The position numbers were made by a program, and so were the translations under genes. A stretch of DNA of 64,000 nt from positions 23,322,744 through 23,386,743 of the forward strand of contig NC_044288.2 in assembly GCF_004027225.2 (NCBI RefSeq), written 5' to 3'. Under the pieces are notes generated by a model. It did not search any database. It was given only the letters and a program-made list of their open reading frames with translations, and was not told the origin of the DNA. The DNA comes from Strigops habroptila. Taxonomy: Eukaryota; Chordata; Aves; Psittaciformes; Psittacidae. Below, in pieces: positions 35,201-50,200 of this stretch (position 1 is its first letter; each line of letters starts with the position of its first letter).

Positions 35201-38200
35201 AGAATATTCCGCCAGTCACAAATTTATTCCTTATGATTTACAGCTCCGTGGTTTTATCTTCAAGTGAAATATTTAATTTCTTCTTATACTGAAGCATCAA
35301 AACCACATAATTAATATGTAGTCAGGCTAATACTTACACGCTATAAATCAGAAGCATTATATAAACAAAAGTGTCGTCTTGAACAAGATTGGGAATGCAC
35401 AAAACTACTTATTTCCCACTTTTATAATGATGCAGTGACTCAGAGCAGATAGAAAATGATTAGTTTTCCTTCCAAAGTAGGAAATATTGCTTCCATCTGT
35501 AAAGTATAATATTGTGATGTCATAAAGTTTTCCTAAACACTGAATTTGCCCTTATTCCCTCTCAATCATTTTAAAAGAACTGCTCTCTCTTATAGAGCTT
35601 GGATTTAAATCACAATAACACACCAAGAAGATGAATGACAGTGCTGTTGGATATGGCTAAAATTGGATCCTTCAGCACAGGTGAATGATGAGACAGCGCT
35701 TCTTTTCTTGATATATTTTCTTCTTCTATTAGTTTGCTTCCATAGCTGGGATTTCAGTTTGAATTTTAATGTATGCGGTTGCTGCTAATCTTAGTGTCTT
35801 ATTTTTTTCCAGCGCCCTCTTATTGTATAGACAATTCATTCTCCAAAGCAGTAATACACTGAGGCTTGTGACTGCCCAAGAGATAAGGCAATTCAGAATA
35901 AAGTTAGAGCTGGCTCTGAAGTATGGTGCATACAACAGGTCAGGATCTTCACAAACAATGCCTTGCCATACAAAAAATGCACACATTTAGATCAACTCGC
36001 ATTCATTTACTCAGATGGTTTCCATTTCAGACAATATTGTCTCTATTAAGTCACCAGGGAAACATGATGGGTATATCCAAATTCATAGCTTCAGATTTTA
36101 TTGAAAGGGCAAATTGCAGAGTATTTCCTGGTTTACAGAATCTGCCACAGATGCACACACTCCAAATTGCAATCAATGCGAGTACTTAAGTGTAAGCACT
36201 CAGATAATACCCCCCAAAGCTGGCTGTTCCTGTGAAACCTTTCAGAAAAAGAAATTGGTTAACTCTTTTTCTAGGAAGCAATTTTTCTGATGTGATTTCC
36301 ACAGAGTTCTTGTTTCATATTTCTATCTAAAAGCCCGATGAGCTTGCATAACTCCTATTCCTGCTTAATTCTGGAAAAGTGAAGACATAAAATTTATTAG
36401 AGAAAGGTTAATGATGTACTTGCATGATCTAAGGTTGGGTGTAAAAGTTGGGGTAGAGGTTTAAGAGGATTCTTCATGAAAATGAAGCCACTCAGCCTCT
36501 GTGAACTAACCTGTAAAACACTTAGTACATGACCTGAATCCTACCTCTTCACTCCTATTGTGAGCATAATGGAGCAAGATCCCAAAGAAAGAGATGGGGG
36601 ATCTAAATCAGGGCAACAGGCAGCTTTGTTCTATGTGCAATAATTATTTCAACTATTTGGGCACGTGAAGAGGGAATCTGGTGGCACCTCTTAAATACTC
36701 ACTTTCTCATTGAGAAGTATAAGTCCAAGCAGTGGTCTTGACACAGACCATTGATTTCTGCAGTCTTCAAAAATGATGGTGTTCATTAGGATGGACATCA
36801 TCTGAAAGAAAATACAGACAGTTTACATGAATATGGATACTGTTGTTATACTGTGTGATGTGTTCAGAAGGAAAAATTAATGAAACCTTTATGAACCATA
36901 CTGAAATCACTGAGATTTCATGTATGAGCATGGTTTTATAAAAGTAATTCTTCCAAACAAATATTTCCATAACCAAATCTACCAGGCAAAGAAAGTTAAA
37001 GGCAACTAATACCAAAGCTCAGCTCCAAAGAAAAAGTTGAAGTTTAAACAAATATGAATTGAGGTTTAGAGCTGTATTAATTTAAGGTACAGGCTTTCAC
37101 TTTACAGCAGGGATTTGCCCTGCTGTCACACTACTTCTACAAGAGCAATACACGTGAAACCAGTAATCTGTATTAGTTTCAGATTAATCCCTAGTTGGTC
37201 TTCAAGATTCTGGTTTTCTTACATCACATCCACCTTTCTTTGTGTGTGATACTGCACAGAATTTGAAGGGAACTCTCCCCATCTCGATGAAGGCAATCAT
37301 GATTACAGCAAAAAGCCTATAAATCCACACCATTTCCATCACAGTTACAAATCCAGCCTCTGATTTTAGAAATTTTACTTTACTTCTGTGACTGACTTTA
37401 CAGAGCTCTATAGAAGGGATAAAGCCACTTCATCGACTTTATCAAGCACTGAGATCTATCATCTCATACAATTAAGTTCTATTGGCACCCAAACAGAAGC
37501 TATATAATTCACTTTCCTCGTTGGCTGGCACGTCACCAGAGCTTTCAGATAATGCCACATGGAGTATGCTCCCTCTGAGGCCTCTACACCTCTGGTGTGT
37601 GTAAGCTAGGAAGGGTAGGACTTATTTTAGGGATTGGCACAACTTTTGTACAAAGAAATTACAAAGTAACTATAGAATCCATTTAAAGATAAAATGCTCT
37701 AAGATATCCTTGAGATACGTTAGTCCAAAATGCCAAAGGCCACAACATATATGAACCTAAAAACATTACTCAGAGATTAAACAGAGTGAAAATTTGTAAA
37801 GTGTCACCAGTAAATAGTTTGACTCACATTTATAAAATATCTGCACCCTAAAACCAAACATAGAGGAAGTAGAAAATCATTAAATCCTTTCTTCTAGGCC
37901 AATGAGTAGCTATGAGCAGGATCTCCAGAGAGCTGCCACAGTGCAAACTAGCCTGTAATAACTGACCAAGGCGAAGTCAAACAGCATGTTTCACTAAATG
38001 AAAAAGATGAATCCTAGCACTACAAATCACCTGGAACAGAGATAACCACAAATCATTCGAGCTTTCAGGTTAGGAACATGCGGTCTGGCGTGGGAACAGC
38101 CAATTCTTCACCTGACTTCACAGTTTATAGATTAGACAAACTATTTTCCATTACTCATAGGACAAAACCAATTCTATACGGCCTTGGAATGAATGCAAAC

Positions 38201-41200
38201 ATCTCAAAAACCTCTGCACGAGCAGTAATAGGGGCTCGACTTCCAAACATGAAGAATAATTTCAATTTCTTATAATTCAAACATCGCTAGGTTTTAATTT
38301 CCGTAGCTTGTAACAAAGCTGTTATTAGGACAGAAGCATTATTAAAAGTAATTCAACAAACTCACTCAAGCTGTGATTTAGACAGAGCACCACGACTGAC
38401 ATAACCATATTTCTTAGACAAAGTGCTGTGCATGTAGAGAGACTTTCAGTGTGATGCTTAATCGATAAAGGGCATGCTCAGGGACAAGCTCACAACTGAT
38501 CCAGAGGGAAAGGTTCACTTCTTCAAACTCCAGCTTTATCAAACAACTCCTGAGGTTGGACGGGACTTGGAGCAACCTGGTCTAGTGGAAGGTGTCCCTG
38601 CCCGTGGCAGAGGGTTGGAACAGGATGAGCTTTAAGGTCCCTTCCAACACAAACCAGTCTGGGATTCTATGATTCTAGAATATATATGCCCATTTTTGTT
38701 GCTCCCCCAAGTTGTTCAGGTCATGAAGGAACTGCATTCTTTAAGTTTCTGAAGAAGGCTCTGGAATAATGTGCCACCTATTTGCTGATGCACAGTTACA
38801 TATATTTGTATTTATGATGGCAACATGTACAGAAATGATAACCATGATTTTCTGAAGATGAAATCTTGACCAATGATATCTACAAACAGAGAGATGGATG
38901 CACCGCTGCCCCAGAGTAACCCTGCTTGCTTCCAGGCCACCAGTTGGACCCAGGTGCATGAGCAAGCACCCAGCAGCCAACAGCAACAGCCCTGTCTGCA
39001 TTTTTATTTCATTTCTCTTGAGAACTGAAGAGCATTTCCCAGATGTTAGTTAGCTTCAGAGCATGCCACTGAGATACATCAGCTTTGCCACTGCATTTTA
39101 TAGAGGGCCTGACTGAAGATAGTCTGCCTGCAAAGCCACCTTAACATAGGCTGAGCTTGGGGCACCTCTCAGCTTCCTCAGCATCTTCCAGCCATCACCC
39201 AGCCTTGGTCCTGCCGGTGCTAGAGACCTGCAATCCCTTGTACCAGGTTACAGCAGAAGCTGGTTCAGGTGACTCAAATGTATTTAGCATGCAGGTGTGA
39301 GAGGGAAACTCGTACTATGGTACACCCTCCTTGCTCCACCTTTGCCAGAAGCCTCATCATCTAATTGGAGATCGCAAACCAACTCAATGTCAACACACAG
39401 CATAGAGCACAGGAGCAGAACTGATCACAGATACGCATTTTTTGTTTTCTAGGTGGAAAATACCCTATTCTGCTACACTTTGCTTCAGGAAAATGACTCC
39501 TCGGATCCTGCCACAGCCCCACTGCAGCACGGTGGCCAGGGCAGCTGCCTGGGGCAGGCTCAGTCTTCACGCTGATGCAGGCAGAAAACAAGGTCTCAAG
39601 GGGGAAAAAAGAGACATCAAAAAGGAAGGTATGGCGGAACAGATAATCTATTTTCTACTTAGTTCAAAACAGCAAGCTTGCCTCTGTTCTCTTACCTTAA
39701 ACATAGAGCATCACTTTATCTGGTTCAATAATATTTCTCCTGACACATTTGTTCTTTACAAAAGGAACTATTGACAGAACAGGCAAGAATAAAGAACCGC
39801 TTCTTCCAATAAATTAATTCTTTAGAGCTTCTCCTCCTTCAGAACCTCTTTCTTTCTTAGGTGGAGGAGGAAAATGTTGGTCAAGATAACCCTCATTATG
39901 AAAACTTTTTTCTAAAGGAAGCTGGAAAAGAAGCTGCCTTTCCATCAAAAAGTCTTTTTTTGCTGCTCCATGTTATCACTAGAGACCACTTGTATCATTG
40001 CAGGTCCCGTAACTCATTTCTTTCTCCCGTATGTTGGGATGAATATTTTATTCTGCTGCAACTAATCACATGTTAACATAAAGAACATTATATTAACACC
40101 AACGACAGCAGTATGTATTCCTTTACAAAGGATTTAGAATGGTCAAGAACATGCACAGCTTTTAACTACGCACTTGGCTGGTAAATGAACACTCATTTGT
40201 TCACTGGGATCTGAAAAAGATTCAGATTTTTTTGTTGTTTAGCATGTGAAATTTGGTAGGTTTTTATAGCTCCAGCTTCAGACAGTTCACTCTTAATTTA
40301 GGAGCTATGATTACTAATTTAAATGTCCTTTGGAATTCTCAGTTCTTTCAGCATCAAATTCTTCCTATATCAATAAATGGATCGTCATTTACTAATAATA
40401 CCAGGAAGATTTAACTGCTCCAAGATTATTAAACACCTTAAATTTTAATCTGTTGTTTTAAAATATTTATTTTACCAGAAAGCTTAACTTTCACATTGAT
40501 TTTTTTTCATGTTCAAAGCTGAAATTTCCAGATGAAGAAAGAAAACTAAAGCCTTTATCACGGAAGTGAGAACCAGCCCATAATTCCTGAACTAAATACA
40601 TTCAACTGTCAGAAACAGCAAATCAGTTGAGATTTGCAATATGTAACAGATTAAGAATCAGTTGTCTTGTCCCCCTGCATTAAGAAATTATGTGAGACCA
40701 ACAAAGAGCTTTAAACAAGTTGTGGAGCAGCACCGAGTAATGGGCCCAGTTACATTACAGCACCTTTCCTTCTGGAGACCCTCTCCCACAGTATAGGAAG
40801 AGGGGAAAAGGAGTTGTGGAAGGAGAGAGGGAGGTCAGGAGGGAGAGAAAAGGGCATCAGCCAGGAAACACAGGCAGTCCATGAAACTGGCTACCACAAC
40901 CACAGAGCTCTTCTCAACAACCTCTCTGCTCTCAACCTTCTAAGCCACCCTCAGACCAAGCCTGTACAGGCTAGATTCCTCCAGATTCCTGTTCAAAGAA
41001 TCCAGCATTTCACCCTATTTATACGCACTTCCACTATATATAATTAAAAATTAATAACTAAAATGTCACGATTCAATAGCTGAAGTTTAAAATTGTGAGG
41101 GACCCAACCTCAGATCTCCCTTTGCAATAGTTCAATTGGGTCTGGCCTTTTTGTTTCCTTTTATGAAAATTACGGTATAAATCGCTGAAAAAACCCCAAT

Positions 41201-44200
41201 CCTGGTGTCAGGACATGACATGTGGGTGAGACACTGCATACCATGAGCTAGTATATGCCTTAAGCTGATGGACTGAAATATGATTTAAGTGTATCTTTTA
41301 TAGGGTATTCCCATCAGTTATATGCTATGTCCTGTTGGGAGAGGCTTTTCTCCTGATGTTCAGAAGGGATGGAAAAGGGATGGCTTTGCATACGAAAAAG
41401 GAACAGCTACAGGTAGCGTGGAGCTTGGCATTTCCCTGGATATGTCTTTGGAACTGGCCAAAGGGCTGAGTATGTGAGAGTCACCTGAAACAGGTCCAAA
41501 TCATGAGCCAGTGGAAAGAACAGTAAAATAAGATTGTGCTAACTTATGTCAAACCCAATTTTGTATCTGAAAGAGAAACAGGAACATACTCGTAGGATAC
41601 ATCTAGGATGATGGCTTAATTCCAAAGGCAAGTGCCTCAATGTGCCTGCTATATTCACTACCCCTGGTCCACCGCAATGTTCCATTTTTAACTTGTTAAA
41701 ATAAACTGTGGTATGCTAGTAGCACAAGAACATAGACTAGTAGTGCAAAGTGGACTTTTCAAACTAAAGGCTTACCCTCATTCTTTCCTACCTTTAGCCA
41801 GTTGTGAAATACCTTTCAAGCAGCTGCCAGGACCACAAAGCAGATGTTTGTGCTACAAGAGGGAATAACCGCAGCACAGCTGGGACACGGGCAGCAGCTA
41901 CATCTGCACATGAGCCGGTCACAGTGAGACTCTGCCCTACACTGGCATGTTTCAGACAGGAATTTTAGTATCTTCCCTCTTATTTGAGGGCGTGTTCTAA
42001 AATGACAAACATATTTTCAAATTACAGTTGCATCTGAATTCGTATGTGAAGGACTATAACACTTGGGTCCAGCCCCACCTATCAGAACTGGGTCCCTCTA
42101 TCCTAAGGGAGACCATGCTCATGGGTGAGCTCGCATCCACCAGGGATGGAGAACAGTTGCCAGCTGGCTGCTACAGACTCACCTACAGTAAAGCAGTCAG
42201 GGTCACATACAGAGCATTTTGCCTAGTCTAAGGGTTGGCTACATTAAATAATGGAAATGGAATAGTTAACTGCAGCAACACTGAAAATGCCTGATGAATG
42301 GAATACCTCCTCTTTCTGCAGGGAGGAGGGCATACATTTCATTAATTATTACCTTCCAGGGTGTGCTGACTTGCTTTTGTCTGTGCTGAATTTCATGTAA
42401 ACCCTCTGTTGGATGTCACATACTCATATGCTGCCTGAAGTGCTAGATTTTGTATTTGGATATCTGGTGTAGCTGACAGATGTTTACAAACTCATGTATC
42501 AGCACAGCTTCTTTCTGTCTATCCATCTGTGCTCCCTGATAGACAGCAAATTATTCCACCTCAGGCTGGAATAATTTAAGATTGTGACATCAACCCTTAA
42601 TCTGCATTTTGTAGCTGGTAGCAATAAGAGATTTTCGGTTACAAATACTAGTATGTCATTTTAAATTAACCTAAGATGTTTATTTAAGATTCAGCCATTT
42701 CTGAGCAAGTAGCTGTAACTCTACAGCATTACAGCTGTTTTTAAAGATGACAGAACTCTGACTAACAGGGACTTTTGGAACGCACAACCTGCTGTAATTT
42801 GTAACACACACTTCAGGTTGGTGTGGTGCAGGAGAAGGCTGAGCTCTTTAAAACCTCAAAAAAATTTAATGCACATTCCCCTCTGCTTTTAGCAGTATAC
42901 GTAGAAGCAGTTAGGTTCAGGTCCTGTTTCAGATGAAGATCCTTAGGCATTTTTCCAGTGCACATGGTAAGAGGTCTCTCCCTTGCTTGCACACCTTAGT
43001 GAAGATGACACTTAGTGAAAGGTGACACTGAAAGTATAAAGTCTGTCTCTACTACTAGCATCTCTGAGCAAATGACTGGTTACAGGTTATTTAATCCTCT
43101 TGGGAGGAGAGAACATGAGCTTTACCTACACCAACGCCTTCCAGCAAGAGTCTATCTTCAGGAATGTAAATGGTCCTACGTCTAAATCTTTTAGCCTTCC
43201 CCTTAACTGACACTAGGGCTTTCAGTGTGCATCTTCTTTAAATTCCTCAAACATGAGCCATCACCCTTCTCTTCTCCAGCTCCTGAGAAACTGACCGGTG
43301 CCTTCCTTTGCATCAAGTGCTGGGAGTTGATGCCCAAAAGCATCTGGGCATTTTCAATGTCGCACCAAGATTTCAGCACAGGAACTGGGATCTTTGCCTG
43401 CTGCATCATTAGTTTTCTGAAACCTCTATTACAGGAAGGCCTTCCAAAATCCCAGGTAAGTGGGGCGGGAAGACAAGGTCGGAAAATGCTATTACTTGAA
43501 AAATAAAATAATTTAGTCTAAAGCCAATCTGAGGCAAATTGCAAACTTAATCTACAGAAATGTTCCAGAAATGTAAAAAGCTGCAAATGAAGGAAAAGGC
43601 TGAGCACTAGATCAGCTCTAAATCCTTCATCCAAGGAACTTCAAGGTATCTCACACTGAGCATGTGCTTATCCCTGAATGTGAACTACACTCATGCTGAC
43701 ACTGTGTGCAGGTGTGCTCAGTGCAACCCTCAGGGACGCAAACCCCACATGCCAAGGAGCAATCCTTAAACTGGGCCTAAGCTCACACTCACCTCCACGT
43801 CAAGCCCAGCCTAGCACCTGCCCACACGATCCACCCGGCCGTGCAGCCACGCTGAGAGGTTTGCAGATCCCTTTCTCCAGAGCCCTGCTGTTGCTTGCCA
43901 CAAGGCAGCTGGGATTCGCAGGCAGCTTGAGCGTAGGCTCGAGCCGTGTGGATGCCTGCCAGCAGCAGACCCAGAGGCATCCCCCACACAGCAACAGTAA
44001 CCAGTAGTACAGAGAAAATTAGAACCAGGGTAATTATTTTACCCATATTTACCTTAGTTTAGCACTGGAGATAATCAGTGGGGACAGGGAGGCAGGCTGG
44101 GCTTTTAAACCACACCTTGAAGGAAATCAGAGCATAAGAAACCCAGAAGCTTGGCTCTAACCACTACTCAAGGATCGTCCATAAAGAAAAGTTATGTCCT

Positions 44201-47200
44201 CCATTCCACTGGAGAGGAGCAATATACTAACACAGAATTTAGAAAGCTTAATCCAAGAATTAATTATCGATCGCCTGACAGATTTCCAGCCAGCCTCTTC
44301 TGTATTCAAACTGTTCACAAATTGATTCTGATTTCTTCTGTGGAACAATTAAAAGTATTCTTGTTATCCTGAAGAACTGAACTGTAACCAAAGCTATTGC
44401 AAATAAACATAAAAGACAGATGATAAAGATGGTAATAAGCATATTGCTAGTGTGTCCTGAATAGTCACCAACATTTCTTAGTGAATATCATCTTTCACAA
44501 CAACAACAAAGGATAAGAGCACAAGGCTATTTCATGCAGTCATCAAAACAAAATGCACTGAATATTATATTTCATACTAAATACATTACCCTGGCAGTTT
44601 GACACTCAACATTTCAATAGATATTGCGTCTCTCTAACATTCTGCCTGAATTTCTGCAGATGGACTTTTAAGTATCAATGGAAGATTACTTTACTTGTCA
44701 TGCTAAAAAGATTTTAAAGAATGGTTGCACACACTTCATTTTTAATTTTTTTTATTTCTTTTTCTTTTTATTTTTTTTTTTTCTTTTTAAAAGGAAACAA
44801 ATGACAGATTCAGAAACATGGTTATGCCGAAAGGTCAAATCCTATGTTGTGCAGTAGTCCTTTGTGTGTGGTGCTCTCTGAAGAGCTAAACTGGCTTGAC
44901 CCTGGTAAGTTTGGCCAAGCACTAGGAGGACTTGCTCAAGTTAAACTAAGCTAACCTAAACTATGCTAAGCTAAGCTGAGATAAATTAACAATGTTCCCA
45001 AACTTCCTCCTATCTGTTGTGATATTGGGATATTTTTAAAAAATGTATTTTATTTTTAAACTGTGCAGGTTCCTGGAGACATGTTAATACACAAGAATCT
45101 ATTTTCAGTAAACTCCCCAAACAATTAAACACCAGGGAAAAAAAAAACAACAAATGAAGTTTCTGCATCTCATAATTTCAGCAGACACTCTGAGCACACA
45201 ACCAACCAACAGCAATTTATTAGCCTAGGAAAGATGTGGATTTTGAGGTTCAATTCCAGAGTCCTCAAAACCAGAAATCTGCCAAGGTTAAGTGGGACAT
45301 GTATTTAGACTATGCCAGCCATTAGGAAGTTTTCAGCACTGAACCAGCCCTTTGCACACTCTGACACACACCTTCCCATTCGCTCAGAACCAGCACGACT
45401 AGCTCAGAGCGCCGCAGCCTCACCACACACCTCATCTCTCCACAAGCATCATCTCATCCCCTACGCGCTTCGATGGGCCACTGCTATCACACCCAACAGC
45501 AATTAAGCATCCTTGTAAGCCACTGCTAGTCTAGAATGTTAAATCTGATTTTTATTTTAAATGGGGAAAAGGGAGGGCGTTTGTTCACCGAGAGCGAGTT
45601 TCATTACTCACATGGCAACTCTGCCAGTAGCAGATCATGGAATGGATTGTTACCTTTCCCTATCCATTTTGTAAAGATATTGCTTTCTTTCCAGACTGCA
45701 AGCATCACTTCTAACTGGATTTTGAATTATAATGTGAACTTTACAAAATTATTGGTGCTATTCATATCGCTAGTTAGATTCTACGGAATGGCAATATTTT
45801 TTGCCCTTCCCCAAACCAGCACCTCTTAGTATTTTATATAAAACAACCACGGCCAGCAGAAATCGAACATTTCCAGGTAGAGTATTACATTGCACGGAGT
45901 AAACAAGGAATAAAGCATTTTTATACTTCTCCTTAAACTTATTTGCTTTTTGAAAATATTTATGCAGCACAGAAGCCACGAGGTTATTGAGAAACACAGC
46001 CAGTTCCTCTTCTTTAATTGAAACATTTATGCTTTTTGTTCTGCAAGCAAAAAGCAATGAGCAGTAATAACACAAGATAAATATACAAGAAACTTATAGA
46101 TATGATTGTAAAACAACATCATCCTAATGTTTTCATTTAATTACCCTGAAATGTATTCTATTTAATATTCATTACTCTAAAGCCAATTTAAAAGAGAAAG
46201 AGGTGAAGGGACTTATTCAGAAAGACGGACTGTCATTCACCACAATAGTTATCTAATATACAGAAGTTAATAAAGCAGATTAATCTACAAGTCCCTTTAA
46301 GCCATCACTGAGTTTAGAACAACTGCCTCTGACCCCTAACCCTCCTGCTGCGCACCAGTAGCAGGTGCCAGCTGCACTAAAATTATGGCCGAGGCGTTTT
46401 AAGGCAGTCTTTTCTTACTTTGCTTCTGACCAGCAGCTGACCCTGTAGGAAGGATTGTTTCATGTGCTGGCCTAAAGGCTACATAAACCAGTAACTGCTA
46501 AACAAAAGCATACATACACCAGCTGCCTAGCCCGGGGGTGCACATCCAACACTGACACCTCCAGCAGTTCGTGCTTCAAGCCCAAGAGCTGCTTTTTGTT
46601 TCCATACACCAATTCTGTACAATACTTGTTACTTCACGGAACTAAACTTCCCTCCACCCCCAAAACTGTTTGTGTAAACTATAGCACAGCTTGGATGATG
46701 AAGAGGAGGTTCCCAATTTGATTTAGTACCATTATTAAGAGCGTGAAATCTTCAGATACGTCACTAATGATGATGTATTTTAACATTAAAAGTCTTACAA
46801 TTGAATTACTGAATTCACATGACAACGAATCACAACAAGGTTTTAAACAAAGCTGAATGAGAAAAGACACTAAGCTCATTAATTTTTTTGATTTCTTAAT
46901 TGACAGCTCTCGCAGTGATAGCTATACATTGAGCAATATACTCGAGATTGAGGCTGCTCCTGCCTTTATACATGCACAGTAAGAAGTACATGTAAAAGAG
47001 AAATAACCCTATTTTTCATTAAGATAAGATGGCTTTGACATAGTTATTTTGCTGATACAAATTGCACAACCACAAAAACAATCAGAGTAATGATTAAATG
47101 CAGTTATGTACATGGGAGACTACTAGTGCAAATGTTAACATATTTAAATGGGTTCCCTTCATTAAAAAAATTATATATGATATTAAACCATCAATCAAAC

Positions 47201-50200
47201 CGAAACACTAGAGTCCAAACGTATTGTCACTGGTTAAAATAAATGACTTTGAGACTGAATTTTGGCTCGCTCAATATGGTGCCTTTTCTGTTGCTTAGCC
47301 ACCCAAGTCTCTGCTGGCTTGGGCTACAGCTGGTATAGCTCCATTCCTTTCAATTAATAAAGAAAGTTATGATAGTATTGGATAACATTTTTAAATTGTG
47401 CTAAGAGGCTGCAAACAGATGTCCCAGTGAAAATCCCTCTCACTGCTGTATCCAACCTTCCAAGGCTCAAGCTGGCAAAAGCCAAGTGCTCTGGTCCCAA
47501 TTCAGCTCAGCCTTTAAACACATTTCATTTTAAGTGTAGGAACAAAGCGTAGGAACCCCTGTGTGGTTGATCTGCTCTTAATATTCAGCATATGCTCACA
47601 CACGTGGCTCAAGGTGCTCAGCCTCTGGCACAACTGCCCTATGTCAGTACAATTCAGATTTCTTTCTGCGATGTGCTTATATGCAAGTGCCTCTGCACGG
47701 GCCATGAAGCACGCATCATAAACACATCTCCTCTTCAGGTTTTTATTTCAATTACTGCGCAGACCTCCACACTAGCTGTATATGCCACTGAGATTTATCT
47801 GAAAAACAAACCACTGATTTTACTACATAAAAGGGGGGAAAAACAAGAAAGTTGCAATTCATAATATTTTTATTTTAGTAATGCCACTTGATTTTTCATT
47901 GCAGCTGGCACCCTTACTTTCTGTTTTACAGTTGTTGCGCAGTGCTGCCGGGCTGCTTCATTTCATGCATCTTTGTTCTGTGGTGATGTTCCAGGTCACA
48001 AGTGCTCAGCTCCAATGAGGAGCCTGGTGAGGTCTTACCTGTCGCCGTTAAAGCACACATCCTCCTGTTCCTGGTGGTCTGCCCCCCCGACCCTTGCTCC
48101 CTTTTCCAGCACTACCATGCTCACCATCACGCATATCCTCCCAGCTCTTTGTTTACCTTTGTTTACCTTCCCATCTACACTTCTTTCCCAGAGATCCCTC
48201 TCCAGCCCATGTACCCTACCTTCAGCAATAAACACCAGCTCCTCATAGAATCCTGGCCTGGTTTGTGTTGGAAGGGACCTTAAAGCTCATCCAGTTCCAA
48301 GCCCCTGCCATGGGCAGGGACACCTTCCACTAGAGCAGGTTGCTCCAAGCCCCTGTGTCCAACCTGGCCTTGAACACTGCCAGGGATGGGGCAGCCACAG
48401 ATTCTCTGGGCACCCTGTGCCAGCGCCTCACCACACTGCAAGTTCCCACATCTGTGCCAGTTTCCCTCTACTGCAGAACTCCCCACCCGTTGCCTCCAGA
48501 AATGCTGGACCCTTGGAAGGGACCCACTGGCCTGGAGGAGGTCCATGCTTCGGCTACACACTGTGTCTCGGCACAGGCGTTGTGTGGATCTAACCCAAAC
48601 ATCAGTACAATGTTCAAACTCACCAAACTCCCTCCTTATTCTTACCCACATGATCCTCCTAGAAACAGTGCACAGAATGTAACCACCATGCAACACCCTC
48701 TCTCCCTCACTACCCCTATACCCCTAATACTCTTGAGAACTGTCCAGGAAAGGAATTGAACCTGAAACGTCATGGAGATCCTGTTTCTACTCAACCAACC
48801 ATCAATCCCCTTCCACATCCAGGACAGAATTATTTCAACAATGGCTATGCAGGGTTCTTTACCTATTGTGTCTGGCTCTTGAGAACATTTGTCAGAACTG
48901 TGGATGAGAGACGCTACAAAACTGACTGATTTTTGGAAAGAAATAACATGAACAGTACTTTGCTGTATCAAAAATGAACTAACAAGCTCAACTAACTAAA
49001 GTGTACAATTCAGCAAGATAAGCATTAACAGAAGATAAAGGTGGCATCTTAAAACCAAAATTTACACTTTCATTTATAAACTGGATAAAACGCCAGCTTC
49101 ACCTGTCAATCCCAGCATAACAGCATAGAAAAGGAGCCTTTATAGTGCTTATAAAACAACATAATGCAACAGCAATAGTTGAATGTAATAAACTTTATAC
49201 CGCTTTCTATCCATATATCCCAAATTACTTTGTACTGTTAACTCAGTTTGGTTGTAAGATGCCATCATGGAGCCGTTGTTTGCAGGTTGAGCTCAGGGTA
49301 AGCTGCTTGCCCAGGGGAACAAGCAAAAAGCCTGGCCAAAGCTGACAACAGCCACTGCTATGCCACGGAAGGATGCCACAGCTTGCTCTGGAACTGAGGA
49401 AGGTGTATCACACCCGTGTTTTCTATTGCTCCTGTCTCTGTACAGTCACATCAACCTAATGGCAAAACGGAGCTCTATAGGGCGTATATAAGCAAACTGA
49501 AGAACGGTTAAAAGGGTTTAATCACACAACTCTGCTCCTGCAGAGGCTGAAGAAGGTGGAAGCCTCAGGCACTGGACTGCATGGAGATGCTGAACAGCCT
49601 CATCTGTGAGCACACTGTGCTGTTTTGGACACTGGCGTGCGGGAGTGCAGGTTGCCACGATGCCCTCACATCCCAGACAGGTGAGCCAGGAGCGGGAAGG
49701 TGGCTCTGCCCTGGGAGCTGCACCGGGCCCCACGCACCTCCTGCTGCAGTCCTGCCCCACTCCCCGGGTCCCACTGCCCAACGGGGCCGGGCTGGGAGCC
49801 GTGCGGAGCAGCCCTGGGAGGTTCCTGCATATTCTGAGGGCGTGCCTAGCCGCTGCGGGTTGAGGGTCAGGACCCCGAGCACTGCTGGGAAGTTTAATTA
49901 TCCAGCGACTTCCAGAGATCCAACTTGGAAGAACTGTTCTAACTAGTAAATAATTGCAGTTATCGTTGCATCAGTTTAGTTTAAAGAGCTGACAAACCTC
50001 TCTAAACTCAAAGCACAATTAGTCATTAGGGTCTAGTTTTTCAGCACTGTTAAGCAATTTGTAACCCATTCCTTTTAATAGGGTTATGCATTACTTAACC
50101 GACACAGATGTCTTGAAAACTGAAACTGCTGGTTATGAAGCAGCAACCTTGTTCATTAGCTTCCCTGATAGTCAAATCATCTATAAAACCTGTGTTTAAT

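Noticed and set aside
43225-43506. 93-codon plus-strand frame ending near a GTAAGT
   Set aside because: A single short frame in a RANBP17 intron without a recognisable domain or partner exon; the donor-like site is insufficient evidence.
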